In this document: one piece after another, positions 29,001 to 35,835 of the stretch | How the letters are laid out: each line of letters opens with the position of its first letter | How positions within the stretch are numbered: the first letter of the stretch is position 1 | From: Aurantiochytrium sp. KH105 | Taxonomy: Eukaryota; Sar; Bigyra; Thraustochytrida; Thraustochytriidae | NCBI GenBank assembly: GCA_003116975.1 | Contig: BGKB01000077.1 | Location: 1-64,000 of the forward strand | Direction of reading: 5' to 3' | DNA length: 64,000 nt | Program-made: the position numbers and the translations under genes | Notes under the pieces: generated by a model | Seen by the model: the letters and a program-made list of their open reading frames with translations, nothing else | Databases searched by the model: none | Told to the model about the DNA's origin: nothing

Positions 29001-30927
29001 CATAGAGCATTTCGACTTCGACATCGTCAAGTTCTTGCTCGACATCTCCCACTAAGACACCCCACGCCCAACTTCCCCAGCCGCCTTCCTGGCTTTCGGC
29101 GGCTGTGCTTTCGGCGGCGACACCCGCGACGCCCTCTTTCTCGATCGCTTGTTCCGCAGAGGCTTCGAGATCTCGCTCGATATTCTCTCGAACGGCATCT
29201 TGCTTTTGTGTTTCGTCCACAGAAACGAGGGAGGAAGGCGATGAAGATGAGGCATCCGACGAGTTCGACGAGTCTGACGAGTCCGATGAAGATGATGAAG
29301 CAGATGAAGGAGATGCTGGGGATGTCGTGTCTGCATCGCCTTTTTCTCCAGACGGAGCAGCAGCAGAAGCATCGGAATCAACGACAGAGTCTTCATCGTC
29401 AGGCAAGACCATGAGTTCCTCGAGCATGATAAACTGTTCGTTACTCACAGAAAGGTCAAGCTTACGAATATGCATGTCCGAGATAGAAATCACTGTCCAA
29501 TCCAATTCGGGATGCTCTGTATCCTGCGAGCTGCGAGCGCGCCAGCGAGACGTGTCTTCCTCGCAGAGTATTGGTAACAGACAAGGTGCTCCTTTGAACG
29601 GATCAACACTTGTATCTGGGAGATCGACATCTTTGGTTCCCGCTGCTGACTTTGCATTCGGGGCGCCTAACTTGGCAACGCTAGACGCTTCGCTCGAGGA
29701 GCGCGGCAACTGGAATCGCGAGCCTTCCAAACTACGAGACCGACCATGAGTATGCGACGAAGGCTGGAGCGAAGTAGCTGAAGAGGACGCCCGAATCCCG
29801 TTTTCTTCAGGATACCCTTGCTGGCGAGCTGCAAAAGCTTCACTGTCGTCTCCGTCATTGGCACCTGCAGCGCCATAACGTGAAGCAAATGGGTCTGTGC
29901 TTACCCGGGCACGAACCGAGATACTCGCACGTCGAAGGATCGGAAGCTCAGTCGCTGTGACTCTCGCGCGTCGCCTTGGGCTGCCGCCGAGGAGAGTCTC
30001 TTCGGCGGAGGATCCTGACGTGCTGCGGTGTCGAAGAGAGCGCGGCGTTACATTACCGCCCAAGGAGATACGGCGCGAGCTTTCGCCATGAATTCGGTCC
30101 AAGTTAATGGTGAGGTCGCGCACGTCAATTGCCTTGAAAATGCTGCGATTGACGCCCTTGGGCTCTTGAAAGGCCACCTTCCAGCCTTGACTTGGGTCCG
30201 CGGACGAAACACGTAGCGACCGAAAGGAGGTGGAGAGGACGACATTTGCGTGCTCGTACTTGAGCACCAGGTCGTTGATTTCTACAGTTGCATTGGCGAT
30301 AATCTTTCGAATGGCGTCGTGCAGCCAGCCTCCGCTTTCGCTGGAATCAGTCCCTGCACCGGCCATAGTGTTTGCGGCAGCGCCACCGCCGCCTCCTCCT
30401 CCTGCTGCTGCTGTTGTTGCTGACGAAGCACGCGAGGGAGACTGCGGGCCGGCACCATTGGTCCCTGACTTGCGTCCGGGCGTTGGCGTTCCATTGGCGA
30501 GCTTGCCGCTCTTGGCTGTTGTTTTGGCAGCTGCATGCGCGGCCTTGGCGTCTTGTGAAGAGTCTGCGCCTGACTTTGAGGTGTGGCGCTGGTATGCGAG
30601 CTGAAGACGGCGGAACTGCAACTCGCTACGCGCAGTCAGAATAATCTCAATGGTGCTCACCTTCACGTGAATAGGCTGCGACATGAGCTTTGTCCAGTGA
30701 ATCTGGATGCGAAGCTCTTTGATGAAACCTCTCGAGAACTCAAAGGCAAGCGGGATCTTGAGGCTTTCCTGGAGAACATCTAACCGTAACTCCAAGTCAC
30801 GCAGGATGATATCGCCACCGACGCCGAGGGTATCAACATTGATGTTGGAAATGTACTTTGATAAGCTGGTGCTCAACGTCTGTGTCAGATACCGCTTCAG
30901 CGGGCCGAGGAGATAGTCGCTGAGCAT
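17038..30927 (-). CDS. Giant VPS13-family bridge-like lipid transfer protein (VPS13B-like)
   Basis: A 4629-residue protein in one uninterrupted frame of 13.9 kb. VPS13 proteins form long hydrophobic grooves that move lipids between membranes at contact sites. The N-terminal chorein domain (1-105) is clear and closer in wording to VPS13B than to VPS13A/C/D (GGDIILRDLELRLDVLQ, then ELRIQIHWTKL). Residues about 105-640 carry long Ser/Gly/Ala/Glu-rich inserts. The VAB-like region lies about 3150-3700. An ATG_C-type block is at about 4225-4310 (NPVGFARSVGAGVYDLVFQP) and a second Gly-rich amphipathic block (GLGQGMFGAATGIV) at about 4400-4480, followed by a PH-like tail (4530-4629). Human VPS13B has about 4000 residues; the excess here is in low-complexity inserts. 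The ATG at 30927 is where the chorein domain begins. VPS13B works at the Golgi in animals; location here is inferred. Confidence 0.88.
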   Translation of the reverse strand: MLSDYLLGPLKRYLTQTLSTSLSKYISNINVDTLGVGGDIILRDLELRLDVLQESLKIPLAFEFSRGFIKELRIQIHWTKLMSQPIHVKVSTIEIILTARSELQFRRLQLAYQRHTSKSGADSSQDAKAAHAAAKTTAKSGKLANGTPTPGRKSGTNGAGPQSPSRASSATTAAAGGGGGGGAAANTMAGAGTDSSESGGWLHDAIRKIIANATVEINDLVLKYEHANVVLSTSFRSLRVSSADPSQGWKVAFQEPKGVNRSIFKAIDVRDLTINLDRIHGESSRRISLGGNVTPRSLRHRSTSGSSAEETLLGGSPRRRARVTATELPILRRASISVRARVSTDPFASRYGAAGANDGDDSEAFAARQQGYPEENGIRASSSATSLQPSSHTHGRSRSLEGSRFQLPRSSSEASSVAKLGAPNAKSAAGTKDVDLPDTSVDPFKGAPCLLPILCEEDTSRWRARSSQDTEHPELDWTVISISDMHIRKLDLSVSNEQFIMLEELMVLPDDEDSVVDSDASAAAPSGEKGDADTTSPASPSSASSSSSDSSDSSNSSDASSSSPSSLVSVDETQKQDAVRENIERDLEASAEQAIEKEGVAGVAAESTAAESQEGGWGSWAWGVLVGDVEQELDDVEVEMLYDAAETAKRREAARMQAARLARERKRLLVVAGTRVDSISFTFLVHKETREDNTKHTAQGNSTLNQTSMTSALFGDDSALTIDEEGGDREDGGEFVSVPVANVGMVKVRLDRTQQGSILPQRRQKLAGTRLDELLRFAVQGITLEVRKVDDLIEDHTKAFVDIYADVDLVRICRLEAATSVSHDVALWGESTEFTGNTNSAILDAMPHPWFCWSFFNSANGMATYPEHCEKECCVGTSLYRRSDKALRFHCHAPTGQLNPPTSSGNPTVDVDTPALSPATAPIYVDAAVGPVSCRLDLLSVEGIYEFFGLSAASPDELGTRSGLPELRKGTAGAALKELAAEYSSLTRPQQLQRVSRPVEVLASFPKIVGELSTVPPGATREEAHSCLGVLVRDTVLRFGADLHRAERGIFAVSKGAPTPPVSLFPPHVFDQLTHRATEVSRTDRKTTAAQASLGHVTVFLAERPSRLEHKPQKIHQHVLEKQGFDGVSGPESKGGSSYNAVLAQFVQARALLTLVAPVDRNETGRKARVRMDLARFLAQANLMHVCQAVEVVGAVLRPISSAAAAPVDPLFLQKEAPLLPGIALNLDTLRADMSVDGLAKGLASAAFSLGGASLQCQGTTVLSLRTPKGKAAVALSGHVFGEGHPVTASLQRIKAASRFLSKSVVARFHAEQRTVEARLGFGATLGVTHLDAIGGHGLLVWIWQARSRIADILKVYVGQDRNRAAEELIVPENPFPDDRAAPVDSGETAVYNDIPVRPRRSSSLLPWVQGTRVFVHIDAREGEAYITSKVMVKVPAISLVQNGREHNDFRWKAGPLALCVRGHRGGLRRVLRDAHFHGSCSCALGEAVELRLSIICDQLQMDLDPERLLVLSAVLDSPLFKGGAHFLQKTKEADSPSSNARDNGTQGVSKALTRASIAVAAKHPDEMDWPLIVLNIQGDLAGVHLNLFPHARMSGVQAHVGTPYQIAENIEFVMEHLHFSLRQDTSSLAVRVTVRDLCAFERLRSSSRSPSDDSTSADDATGLSSLPASAIGAIVAFLPAHDIVSLATAFGVPLSSTQTTRATQAMTDMLSLQPQNEDDAFFEALDLSVPVACSPSIDEVPTNKPTLLSCAVIKPTNGRLLVEGGLLPLDFVMRPGLIAALLLLASHVRVVVKGKRNRVPPKQAKATHGLEESRGKPKWPQMQLQLGRLRAFVPLGTSFSPASHPSHALVIECATVRASQTQDGVGASCTLGPLSASTCTVEMNSPSENDVNEESSLRAGALDSFYRFAYHRDVAVKGSPVMLPFSVRMMIGPSGHLELACDEVKIQVAVNQIRQLQTLLGEVATLTNKAHLAFLLNDSLSVREAIFQNVLLQGPDRAVLPSAEEKPVEETATSEDLVVTRDPLFSISASVPGVEVRVLDDETAEVARIWVSEMRLSSSKDTMFEIMDWGLDAGGRKSVVAPLKGSSPSLSASMPQGVSSCVVELPRGLLISADAGLVQAVTRHFPLEPFAAQSDETIKASVKFHTFVKARKLLATAQTDNTPREEVEAGAHVRMTLKFVLASFDARLHLTESSSSPGLRLTADQVFFQQALRQTRGEFEVVVIRTSLTARTTLERTMVMIEPTDLRFVGSKVLNHGARMSLGIETVAAETFISLESLATLMAVAEAYTPKTKGTAAAAAAATASVRTGYPSASSIASVAMSIASSMQDNFYFSKLPTPRTNDFASLKRIYEMDNNSEYVHPAPGQIVLGALGMPGSLAGSEQMWSAANPVDATQGLQAGGQWKRSFAPLSTSSMSDWVTLRWQYFEPRKLERIRLLNAPPIPRGVADAAIHPTGLEASVVECQLAYWDAIQGCYVVVAHFNVPLEEEALASPWRRPGVEDFVDAFSNLVDMSMVDDATNIDPAEDTDQEGGLLGARKKLHASTFPLQIRRSAASKSWILRWHAAETVDRESLPVDDRLAVCSALVRSLCVESACSDAFWYPMEIHVSARRLGLAVLRQADLNSRKEEMLFVLRARNFGVHLQQRPRERERVRVSADLDVHVQDFGHLALLHFARVHHLAVVYEKSTASRAESVWIDCRHWRWNISKQTLPAVHFAVQSFAHDMEKLLFRRDEIAKEANVQIGSGPPTSGKFTPADNQEQTRGDGGGEDKDDNNNDDDASLQYRIVNSTGRTVWFGQYGTAEVIRVDSEKTRSYSWRVTSTHLMPHAKDHTLVRYGRKESEFANLDASLRAQIERAAEFIPLMRFALSSDRSDDEPGTWTRPTSIDNIGVHLRSLVFGGVNKNAKSVFFGNEPQSRLWVSAQRGENGLQTIVRLLPSHFVVSRVPEPLQIRFASSTREVPACDAKVLRETFARAKGHDDGDDEDMDSPIHGVQVERLQRMSSSSSVASVGPGHSDSFSGSGGQKSHGTRVSKRQNSTEPLNRGGDHSPVGYIDEKEFDFSFAGAGTLPLMCPDVNLLASMDDATQEKADREMSIQIGRQIDWSAPISLLKVDGRSAPQLVEVPGPLGVSSMWLWVHVRRAHIRSPQGGRLRSWVMVEIWPTAYLCNDAPWPLLCKIRPQTRLELLQYAMVKHEEDFSKGYWPLVKSEHQHGNTENSTLGRATPTEEGRGEIRVQTVEPNTIAALFLHPTRSQALIVSSAAGEGSRGEASDSLAGSPALRIHEPLFANCITAFGASMYATGTRLRMALAHHEAHLRGGMITMQASAVSGFASLFIRASAPMCLRNESRSMLHFRCGDEVVSVDQGASVPVAWWPKSSLGSIEDDDFHMMELCLGRECIGQDEETIAWSSPLPLSDDDQHIVAIPVLESVKDAEHAAWVSQYWCDMSREEDGRLIITTRDRIMVHNRMKGPPVRLRVESPFSEALDFVEIAESEAWSPMSYFCDVSAGTLPGLANKEEKDGVQTESASRSDGSNTTRPASERRSSGFSTWILNRSQRSASASSVSSLLGLGSGLGASQSGSNANSEAGDSPEQKLLSTVLRLNTTAAPGVWTEPIPVSSLDIAQGWKQLVQLHVGPTHVETITCICNEVDGVVHVVLQRETQPECIVMNKSANFLSVGLGNASQQHKWTSGQARGSCWGLYLAPKHSATVNWLALSQRVRKPLFEVMRQNVDDSTSEYAGGEMVPAAETILSSAAASPQARGRMSPVVMDGPAVQEESLGDEDDPAKLAMQLHVSLARQRLVRDEYLCVIEEDDPAWLRKPSEVFEGQQRKDRLLLFQRHKFTNTGLGSWDGVVREIDTGSALEMDDKTQAGKAVPSVKVETRFLQRETGTKILPLERYRVVMSRPHAWWEISVHDVNSAPALDLQAGAKDAGSLGEIETTDGADVQSSSLDDAGSSSYVKTKSLQVLATVSDLEVCLFDQSLETVHLRVAGVEVSHIMQESRASESWRELSVQHTTAGRAQWIQMDSFVPESEIPVVMHFVESEDDGETEVALCKFGYNDPRSAAKSFREAWAVRDRVLTGASWTEVTCAGHKLPKQFGKVHLRLAPLTVAVEDALLKRLASSLMPIAATLIAQQKLLALRKGKYSEVKAKSVCPAQLVDVDDRIFIENLVIGELSVIATVRTTTLPMFVGIDRTPLRFSEVSLVRVFEGAKALRNELAANYIADALLGSPALLGSLEILGNPVGFARSVGAGVYDLVFQPLKAIRHGYGPGGILRGVARGWSSLLIHLSEGALMSVSGFSNSIARNLDRLSLDAAYATRREQMRRRRTHSSGGARALSMRLAVVLREALNEQEENTGYWVGGRDADEQASFRESHGNGQGSSSQEQVTLRHLRDFSVGLGGPRESMRYGTARGLARGVVGLGQGMFGAATGIVVQPFEVASQQGWGVGSVLQGVGRGLLGAVTKPIGGAADLVAQTSGGIMQDVGIGAAAGPPIMRERSMLTSAPHHALRFDWKLLPQHERYVHHERAQQQYGSAPHVQRRLVLVVVTTEAFRLFSVLDGTDTLPILDLAWPQVAALDSSFRDPLVLSVRVEPGAGRDLVLVFASKQDRRLLVKEAVTLQRHARAISR

Positions 30928-32313
30928 CTTTGCGGGACCCGGCTCGGCCTGCTAGGCAAGAGGCAGCACCGCGCGATGTTCGTGTCTCTCTCCCGCGACG
31001 GTCTCGTCCCAGGTCGACGACGATCGACTAGCTGTTGCAGCTGCACACGTGCCAAGCTCGCCGGCTCGACTCGTGCCAAGTCGACCCGGGTCGGGACCGA
31101 CGCGGGCGCCAGGCTGAGTAGGACTCCGCGCTCTGGTGGTCCCGACTGCCGGGCGGCCCTGGCGGCGGGCGGCGGGCCGCGCCTTCCGCGGAGGCCAGAC
31201 AGACCCCAGCGCCGGCGCCCGCGCGCCGCTCCTGGAGCTCGAACTTGGTCTTCGTCTTGCTCGCTCGCTCGCTCGTCCAAAATCTGCGGCGGCGCCCACT
31301 CCGACTCGATTCAAACTCGGTGTCCTGCTTCTCAGTAGCCAGTTCTCCGGAAGAGACCCACGCGGCGGTTGGACCGCCGCTCGGCCGCGGAAACCGCAAC
31401 GCGCATAACCTCCGCAACCCTTTCCCCGCGCCGCGCCGCTCACGAGTGAGTGAAGCGATCCGCGGCGTCGAATGTGAGCGTCAGCCATCCCGCGCGAGCG
31501 CCTGCGCGCGCGAGCTCGCCCGCCCGAGCTCGCGGCGCACGGACGCGCGGGGCAGACCCGCACCGGCGGCGGCTGCGGAGGGCTGCGCGCAAGAGGGCCG
31601 GCGGCGGGCGGCGAGCGAGCGAGCGCAGCTGCAGCAGGCGAGGCGAGGCGAGCCTCACCCAACGGGGTTGACGCACACGGGGCGAGCGAGTCTCCTGCTT
31701 GGCTCCTTCTAAAAGCAGGTCGTGTAAGTACTAGCCTATACAAGTACTACGCGGGCGCTAGGTAGAACTGTAAATAAAGACGTGTCCATCGAGACGCGCA
31801 AAAGCTGAGCTCGCTCGCAGGGACCGGGCAGAGCCTGCGCGGCGAGGCCGGCGTTGGCGGCGAGGAGGAAGGGAACGAGGGAGCGGGGGAAGGGAGGGCG
31901 CCCTGGCCCGCCCGCCTGCGGTCTGCGCGCCGAGCTCGCCTCGGACCTCTTGTTTGATTGTGGGCGACCGCGCCTCAAGGCCAAGAAAGGAGACGCGGTG
32001 ATCGTCGTCGTCGTCGTCGTCTTCTTCGTCGTCGTCCAGGTCGCCGTTGTTGTGGTCGTCTCATCCAGGGCGGATACGACCGCCTCGATCAGCTCATCAG
32101 CTCAGCGCAGCGCAGCTCATCTCAGCGTAGCTCAGCTCTGCGCCAGACTGCCGAGTCCGCGCTGATCTCCTCGCTCAGCGCGGCTGTAAATCTGTCAATC
32201 TATCCGTCTATCTGCCGCGACGCAGAGACCGGCAGCGGCATTGAACCAGCTAGAGTCGGGCGGCGAAGCTCGTAGACTGGTCCGAAGGCAAGGAAGGGGC
32301 AAGCAAAGCCACG
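30928..32313. promoter_or_regulatory. Divergent 5' region (VPS13B-like / DUF1769 gene)
   Basis: 1.39 kb between divergent starts, extremely GC-rich on the VPS13B side. A TAG/GTACTA-rich cluster with a partly symmetrical core lies at 31725-31766. GTC repeats are at about 32000-32030 and CTCAGCGCAG-type repeats at about 32097-32135. Long frames on both strands here are Arg/Ala/Ser-rich by composition only. Confidence 0.5.
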
Positions 32314-35300
32314 ATGGAGTTTGCCTGGGGCGTCGTGGTGGGCACGATTCTGGGCGTGCTGCTCATGCAGGCAATCTCGTGGATGATGGCCAAGCGCGGC
32401 GACAGCACCGACGCGGGCCGACAAGCGAAGGAAGCTGATGATAAATACGTCGAGGCAGGCGCGACGGCCAAGTCGAGCGCGAGCGAAAACGGTGATCAAA
32501 GCGAAGCCTCGGCCAGCAAAAATACCAGCCATCTCCCCGACTTTGGCAACGTTGACGCCGTGCCGCCATCCCCAACGAATATGGGAACGGGGTCCAGGGC
32601 TGCGACTTCTTCACGGGGGCGCTCCGTCTCCTCGTCCGTGCGATCGCCATCCATGTCATCCATCGACTCGTGGAACCCTCATGGGGCGCGAAAATCGAAC
32701 GGGAATGGCCCGGTAGCCGGCGTTTTAAATAGCGGCGCAAGCGGCGTGGGCAGCGAGGAACCTGGCGACGAGGAGTACGAAGAAGAGTCCGAAGGCAGGC
32801 TCAGCCAGGGCCCCGTGGTGGACACAGAGAAACCCCCACCCGACGCCCCCTTGTTCCCGTTTATTCGTATCCGAAATCTGATGGAGCAAGCGGAGCCTAA
32901 ACACTTTTACCCGAACTTGCGAAGCGGACCGCAGGAGTTTCAAAATGAAAATGCAAGCGGCAAGACGGTTCTTGCCTTGCGCGCGAAGGAGTGTGAGGAT
33001 CCCGCGTTCGCTGCATACTTTTCGGGCAAGCAGCGTCGCTTCCAGCTCAAATTTCAAATCACTCTGTCCAAGACGCCGCGTGGCCCGCTGTATCTAGGTG
33101 GAAAGGTCCCCGGGGACATGCAACTCGGTATGGTGACCAAAGGCCTCTGCCGCGGCATCCTTTCCATTCTCCGAAAAGTGAGTTCCGGTATGCACTACTC
33201 ATTCGGAAAACATCTCGACAGCAAAGACGGACACAAGGAGCTGCCGCACATTGCCTTTCCCGTCTTCATTGGTGCGACGGCTCTGCAAGTGACCAAGGCA
33301 GGAGAGGAAGTTCCAAACATTGAAGATGAAATCATCGAGACGCCAGAACAGGTCAAGGCCCGCAAGAAGAACGGCCAAGGGATGCTGCACGCAGGTGACA
33401 CCATCACATTTGAAGTGCACTCCATGTATATTGATGTAATCGAATGGAAGGTGACCAATCTCGGCGCCCTCGGCAACATTGACTTGAGTCTCTTTTGGGA
33501 TACGATGCCACTCCATTTGGTCTTATATGACGTACCCGAAAACGCAAAACATCACTACGAGGATGAAAAGCGATCCTACTTTGGCATCACCATTGAGAAC
33601 ACGTGGTACGCTCGGGAAAAAGACGAGCCATCAATTATCCTCCCCGAGAGTAGAGAGGACGTAGGCGCCTCTGCATCTGGGGCTGACGCAACTTCAGAAG
33701 TGGGACCTGCCGGATTGCGAAAGAGATCCGCCAAGGTACCGCTCTCCCGTGTGAACAGTGTCGGCCTCTATGTCGGTTCTGAGGACGGTGGAGACGGCGA
33801 CCACGACTTGATGTACGAGGATGAAGAGGAATCTGGGTCCCGCGACAGCCGCGACTCCAATGCTGACGAGGAAATATCTGTTCAACGCACGGCGTCCGGC
33901 ACCGAGCCACGCAGCCTCACCACTCGCGATCTCATTGTCCTTGCGTGGATCGAGCATGCCGGATCGAAACGCAAGAGCATCTCCTTTGTGCTCTCCCGTT
34001 CTGATGGTTCGCTCCTCTTTCTGCAGCAGCGTGAGCACTTCGCCAAACTCGATCAATTTGCCAAGTATTGCGAAGCCGATCTTTCCAAGAAGCCGCGCAA
34101 AACGTGGGAATGGGAATCTTTGCGCGAGCAGCTCGACAAAACGCTTGCTGCAGCGCCAGCTACCCGCGTTGCCCCGTCGTGGCTCAGGTCGCGACACCGC
34201 CTCCTTGCTGCCAGTCGATGCGAAGACCTGCATGTCTCCGTTTCGAGCAAGTACACGGATGGCTCCAAGTTCTTTTCTCTCTGGGAAGGTCCCGTGCTGA
34301 GACCTCTATGGGAGACAAAGTGGAATGAAGAGTGGGCGGTTCTGGTTCGGGGCAAGGCCAAGGGCGATGTTTACCTCTTGCTTTTTGCGTGCAACAGCAA
34401 ATCGCCGGCTGTTGTGCTTTCTGCTTCGCGTGTCCTCGAGGTACGCGCGGTCTCCAGCGCCACGCTCGTGCCTTTTGCGACTTACTTTCCATGCCTTGAG
34501 ATCCACACCAAGGGTCGAGTCATCATGCTTGGATTGCCTTCTCCAGAGAAGCGTGTCGCTTTCCAAGACATTCTCGCCGACGCTGCGCAGCGTGAGCGGC
34601 GCGACGACGGTGGTTCGGGCTCGAACTCAGATGACGCAGACTCTTTGCTCACGTCAGACATGACCACGGATTCTCTCAATGTCGAGTCAAGCCGATGGGG
34701 AAGCCAGAAGCGCATGATTATCAACTGCCGCCGTCTACACTTTAACAATGACTTCTCGCGGAGACTTTCATACTCTGAAGCTGGCGACGAGGCCAATGCG
34801 AACGGTGCGAGTGCGAGTAGTGGCTGTTTTCGGAGCGGCAATGTGACGGATGTGGACTCGGCTGGACCCGCCGCATGGTCTGGCCGGCGCTACAGTGAAG
34901 TCGGAACCAATGGAGCGGTATCTGCACGACCTCACGGTAGGCTCGCGTCTATTGAGTCTTCCAACAATGTGTCAACTGTGTATGAACAGGACCTTCTCGA
35001 TGCGCGCACCCACCTTGAGCAAAAGTGGCCCATGAAGCCTTGGGAATTGAGCAGTATTTTGCTTCGGACAGCTCTTTCTTTGCACGACTCTTCGTCGCTG
35101 GAGGACCAGATACGATTCTTTGACCAAGCCTCGCAGCTGCGCGAACTGAACATTTACGGCTGGAGTCGTGTCATGACGCACGAGGAGACAACCTGTTTTG
35201 CTCTCAATCTCTACCACGCCTTGCGCTTGCATGCCAAGTACCTTGTGGGTCAGCCTTCGAGTCTGCTGGGCTGGGCCTCGTTTGGATCTCGCGTTTCATA

Positions 35301-35835
35301 CGCGATTGGCGCCGGGCCCAGTGGACAGGCCATGGTCCTCTCGCTGGCGGAGATCGAGCACTGTATTTTGCGCAAACCCATGAGTCTTGCGCGTACGATG
35401 GTCTCAACCTCGTATCCGACAAGCCGATTCACCCGCTTGCTCGAGCTCCGTACGCCAGAGCCACGCATCAACTTGGTCATCAACTATGGTACCAAGTGCA
35501 CATCTTCCAAGATTGTCGTATTCAACTCACCGTCCCAGTTGGACAAGCTTCTGGACGTAGCAGCCGCAGACTTTTTGCGGGAGCATCTCAAGATCGAAAC
35601 TGCCAAGCACATTATTGGTCTGCCAAAGCTAGTGTATTGGTATGGCAAGGACTTTGCTGCCAACAAAAGTATGCGCGATTATTCGACAAAATCAATTGGC
35701 CTCGAGGTCATTGAGTACTGTGCTGAGGATCAGCGCCAACTCGTTGACAGGGTTCTGCGTCATCCCGAGGGCACCTTTCGTGTCCGAACCTTTAAATGGA
35801 AAGCCCAATCGCGTCAGAGCGAACTTGTACCATAA
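32314..35835 (+). CDS. Membrane-anchored DUF1769-PH-DUF547 protein
   Basis: A 1173-residue protein. Residues 4-26 are a single hydrophobic segment at the very N-terminus, suggesting an ER-type anchor with the rest in the cytosol. After a Ser-rich linker, residues about 206-436 resemble fungal DUF1769 proteins (GPLYLGGKVPG, GITIENTWY). Residues about 659-760 look like a PH domain (strand-rich, ending in a helix PSPEKRVAFQDILADAA). Residues about 912-1160 match DUF547 (ALNLYHALRLHAKYLVG, then LARTMVS and a conserved helical end). PH domains usually bind phosphoinositides; DUF1769 and DUF547 have no established biochemical role that I can cite. The start ATG has ACGATGG context. Its last 22 bases of coding sequence overlap the end of the gene on the other strand. 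Confidence 0.72.
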   Translation: MEFAWGVVVGTILGVLLMQAISWMMAKRGDSTDAGRQAKEADDKYVEAGATAKSSASENGDQSEASASKNTSHLPDFGNVDAVPPSPTNMGTGSRAATSSRGRSVSSSVRSPSMSSIDSWNPHGARKSNGNGPVAGVLNSGASGVGSEEPGDEEYEEESEGRLSQGPVVDTEKPPPDAPLFPFIRIRNLMEQAEPKHFYPNLRSGPQEFQNENASGKTVLALRAKECEDPAFAAYFSGKQRRFQLKFQITLSKTPRGPLYLGGKVPGDMQLGMVTKGLCRGILSILRKVSSGMHYSFGKHLDSKDGHKELPHIAFPVFIGATALQVTKAGEEVPNIEDEIIETPEQVKARKKNGQGMLHAGDTITFEVHSMYIDVIEWKVTNLGALGNIDLSLFWDTMPLHLVLYDVPENAKHHYEDEKRSYFGITIENTWYAREKDEPSIILPESREDVGASASGADATSEVGPAGLRKRSAKVPLSRVNSVGLYVGSEDGGDGDHDLMYEDEEESGSRDSRDSNADEEISVQRTASGTEPRSLTTRDLIVLAWIEHAGSKRKSISFVLSRSDGSLLFLQQREHFAKLDQFAKYCEADLSKKPRKTWEWESLREQLDKTLAAAPATRVAPSWLRSRHRLLAASRCEDLHVSVSSKYTDGSKFFSLWEGPVLRPLWETKWNEEWAVLVRGKAKGDVYLLLFACNSKSPAVVLSASRVLEVRAVSSATLVPFATYFPCLEIHTKGRVIMLGLPSPEKRVAFQDILADAAQRERRDDGGSGSNSDDADSLLTSDMTTDSLNVESSRWGSQKRMIINCRRLHFNNDFSRRLSYSEAGDEANANGASASSGCFRSGNVTDVDSAGPAAWSGRRYSEVGTNGAVSARPHGRLASIESSNNVSTVYEQDLLDARTHLEQKWPMKPWELSSILLRTALSLHDSSSLEDQIRFFDQASQLRELNIYGWSRVMTHEETTCFALNLYHALRLHAKYLVGQPSSLLGWASFGSRVSYAIGAGPSGQAMVLSLAEIEHCILRKPMSLARTMVSTSYPTSRFTRLLELRTPEPRINLVINYGTKCTSSKIVVFNSPSQLDKLLDVAAADFLREHLKIETAKHIIGLPKLVYWYGKDFAANKSMRDYSTKSIGLEVIEYCAEDQRQLVDRVLRHPEGTFRVRTFKWKAQSRQSELVP

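Noticed and set aside
30952-31743. 263-codon minus-strand frame before the VPS13B-like gene
   Set aside because: Composition is Arg/Ser/Ala/Pro-rich in a GC-rich leader and there is no domain.
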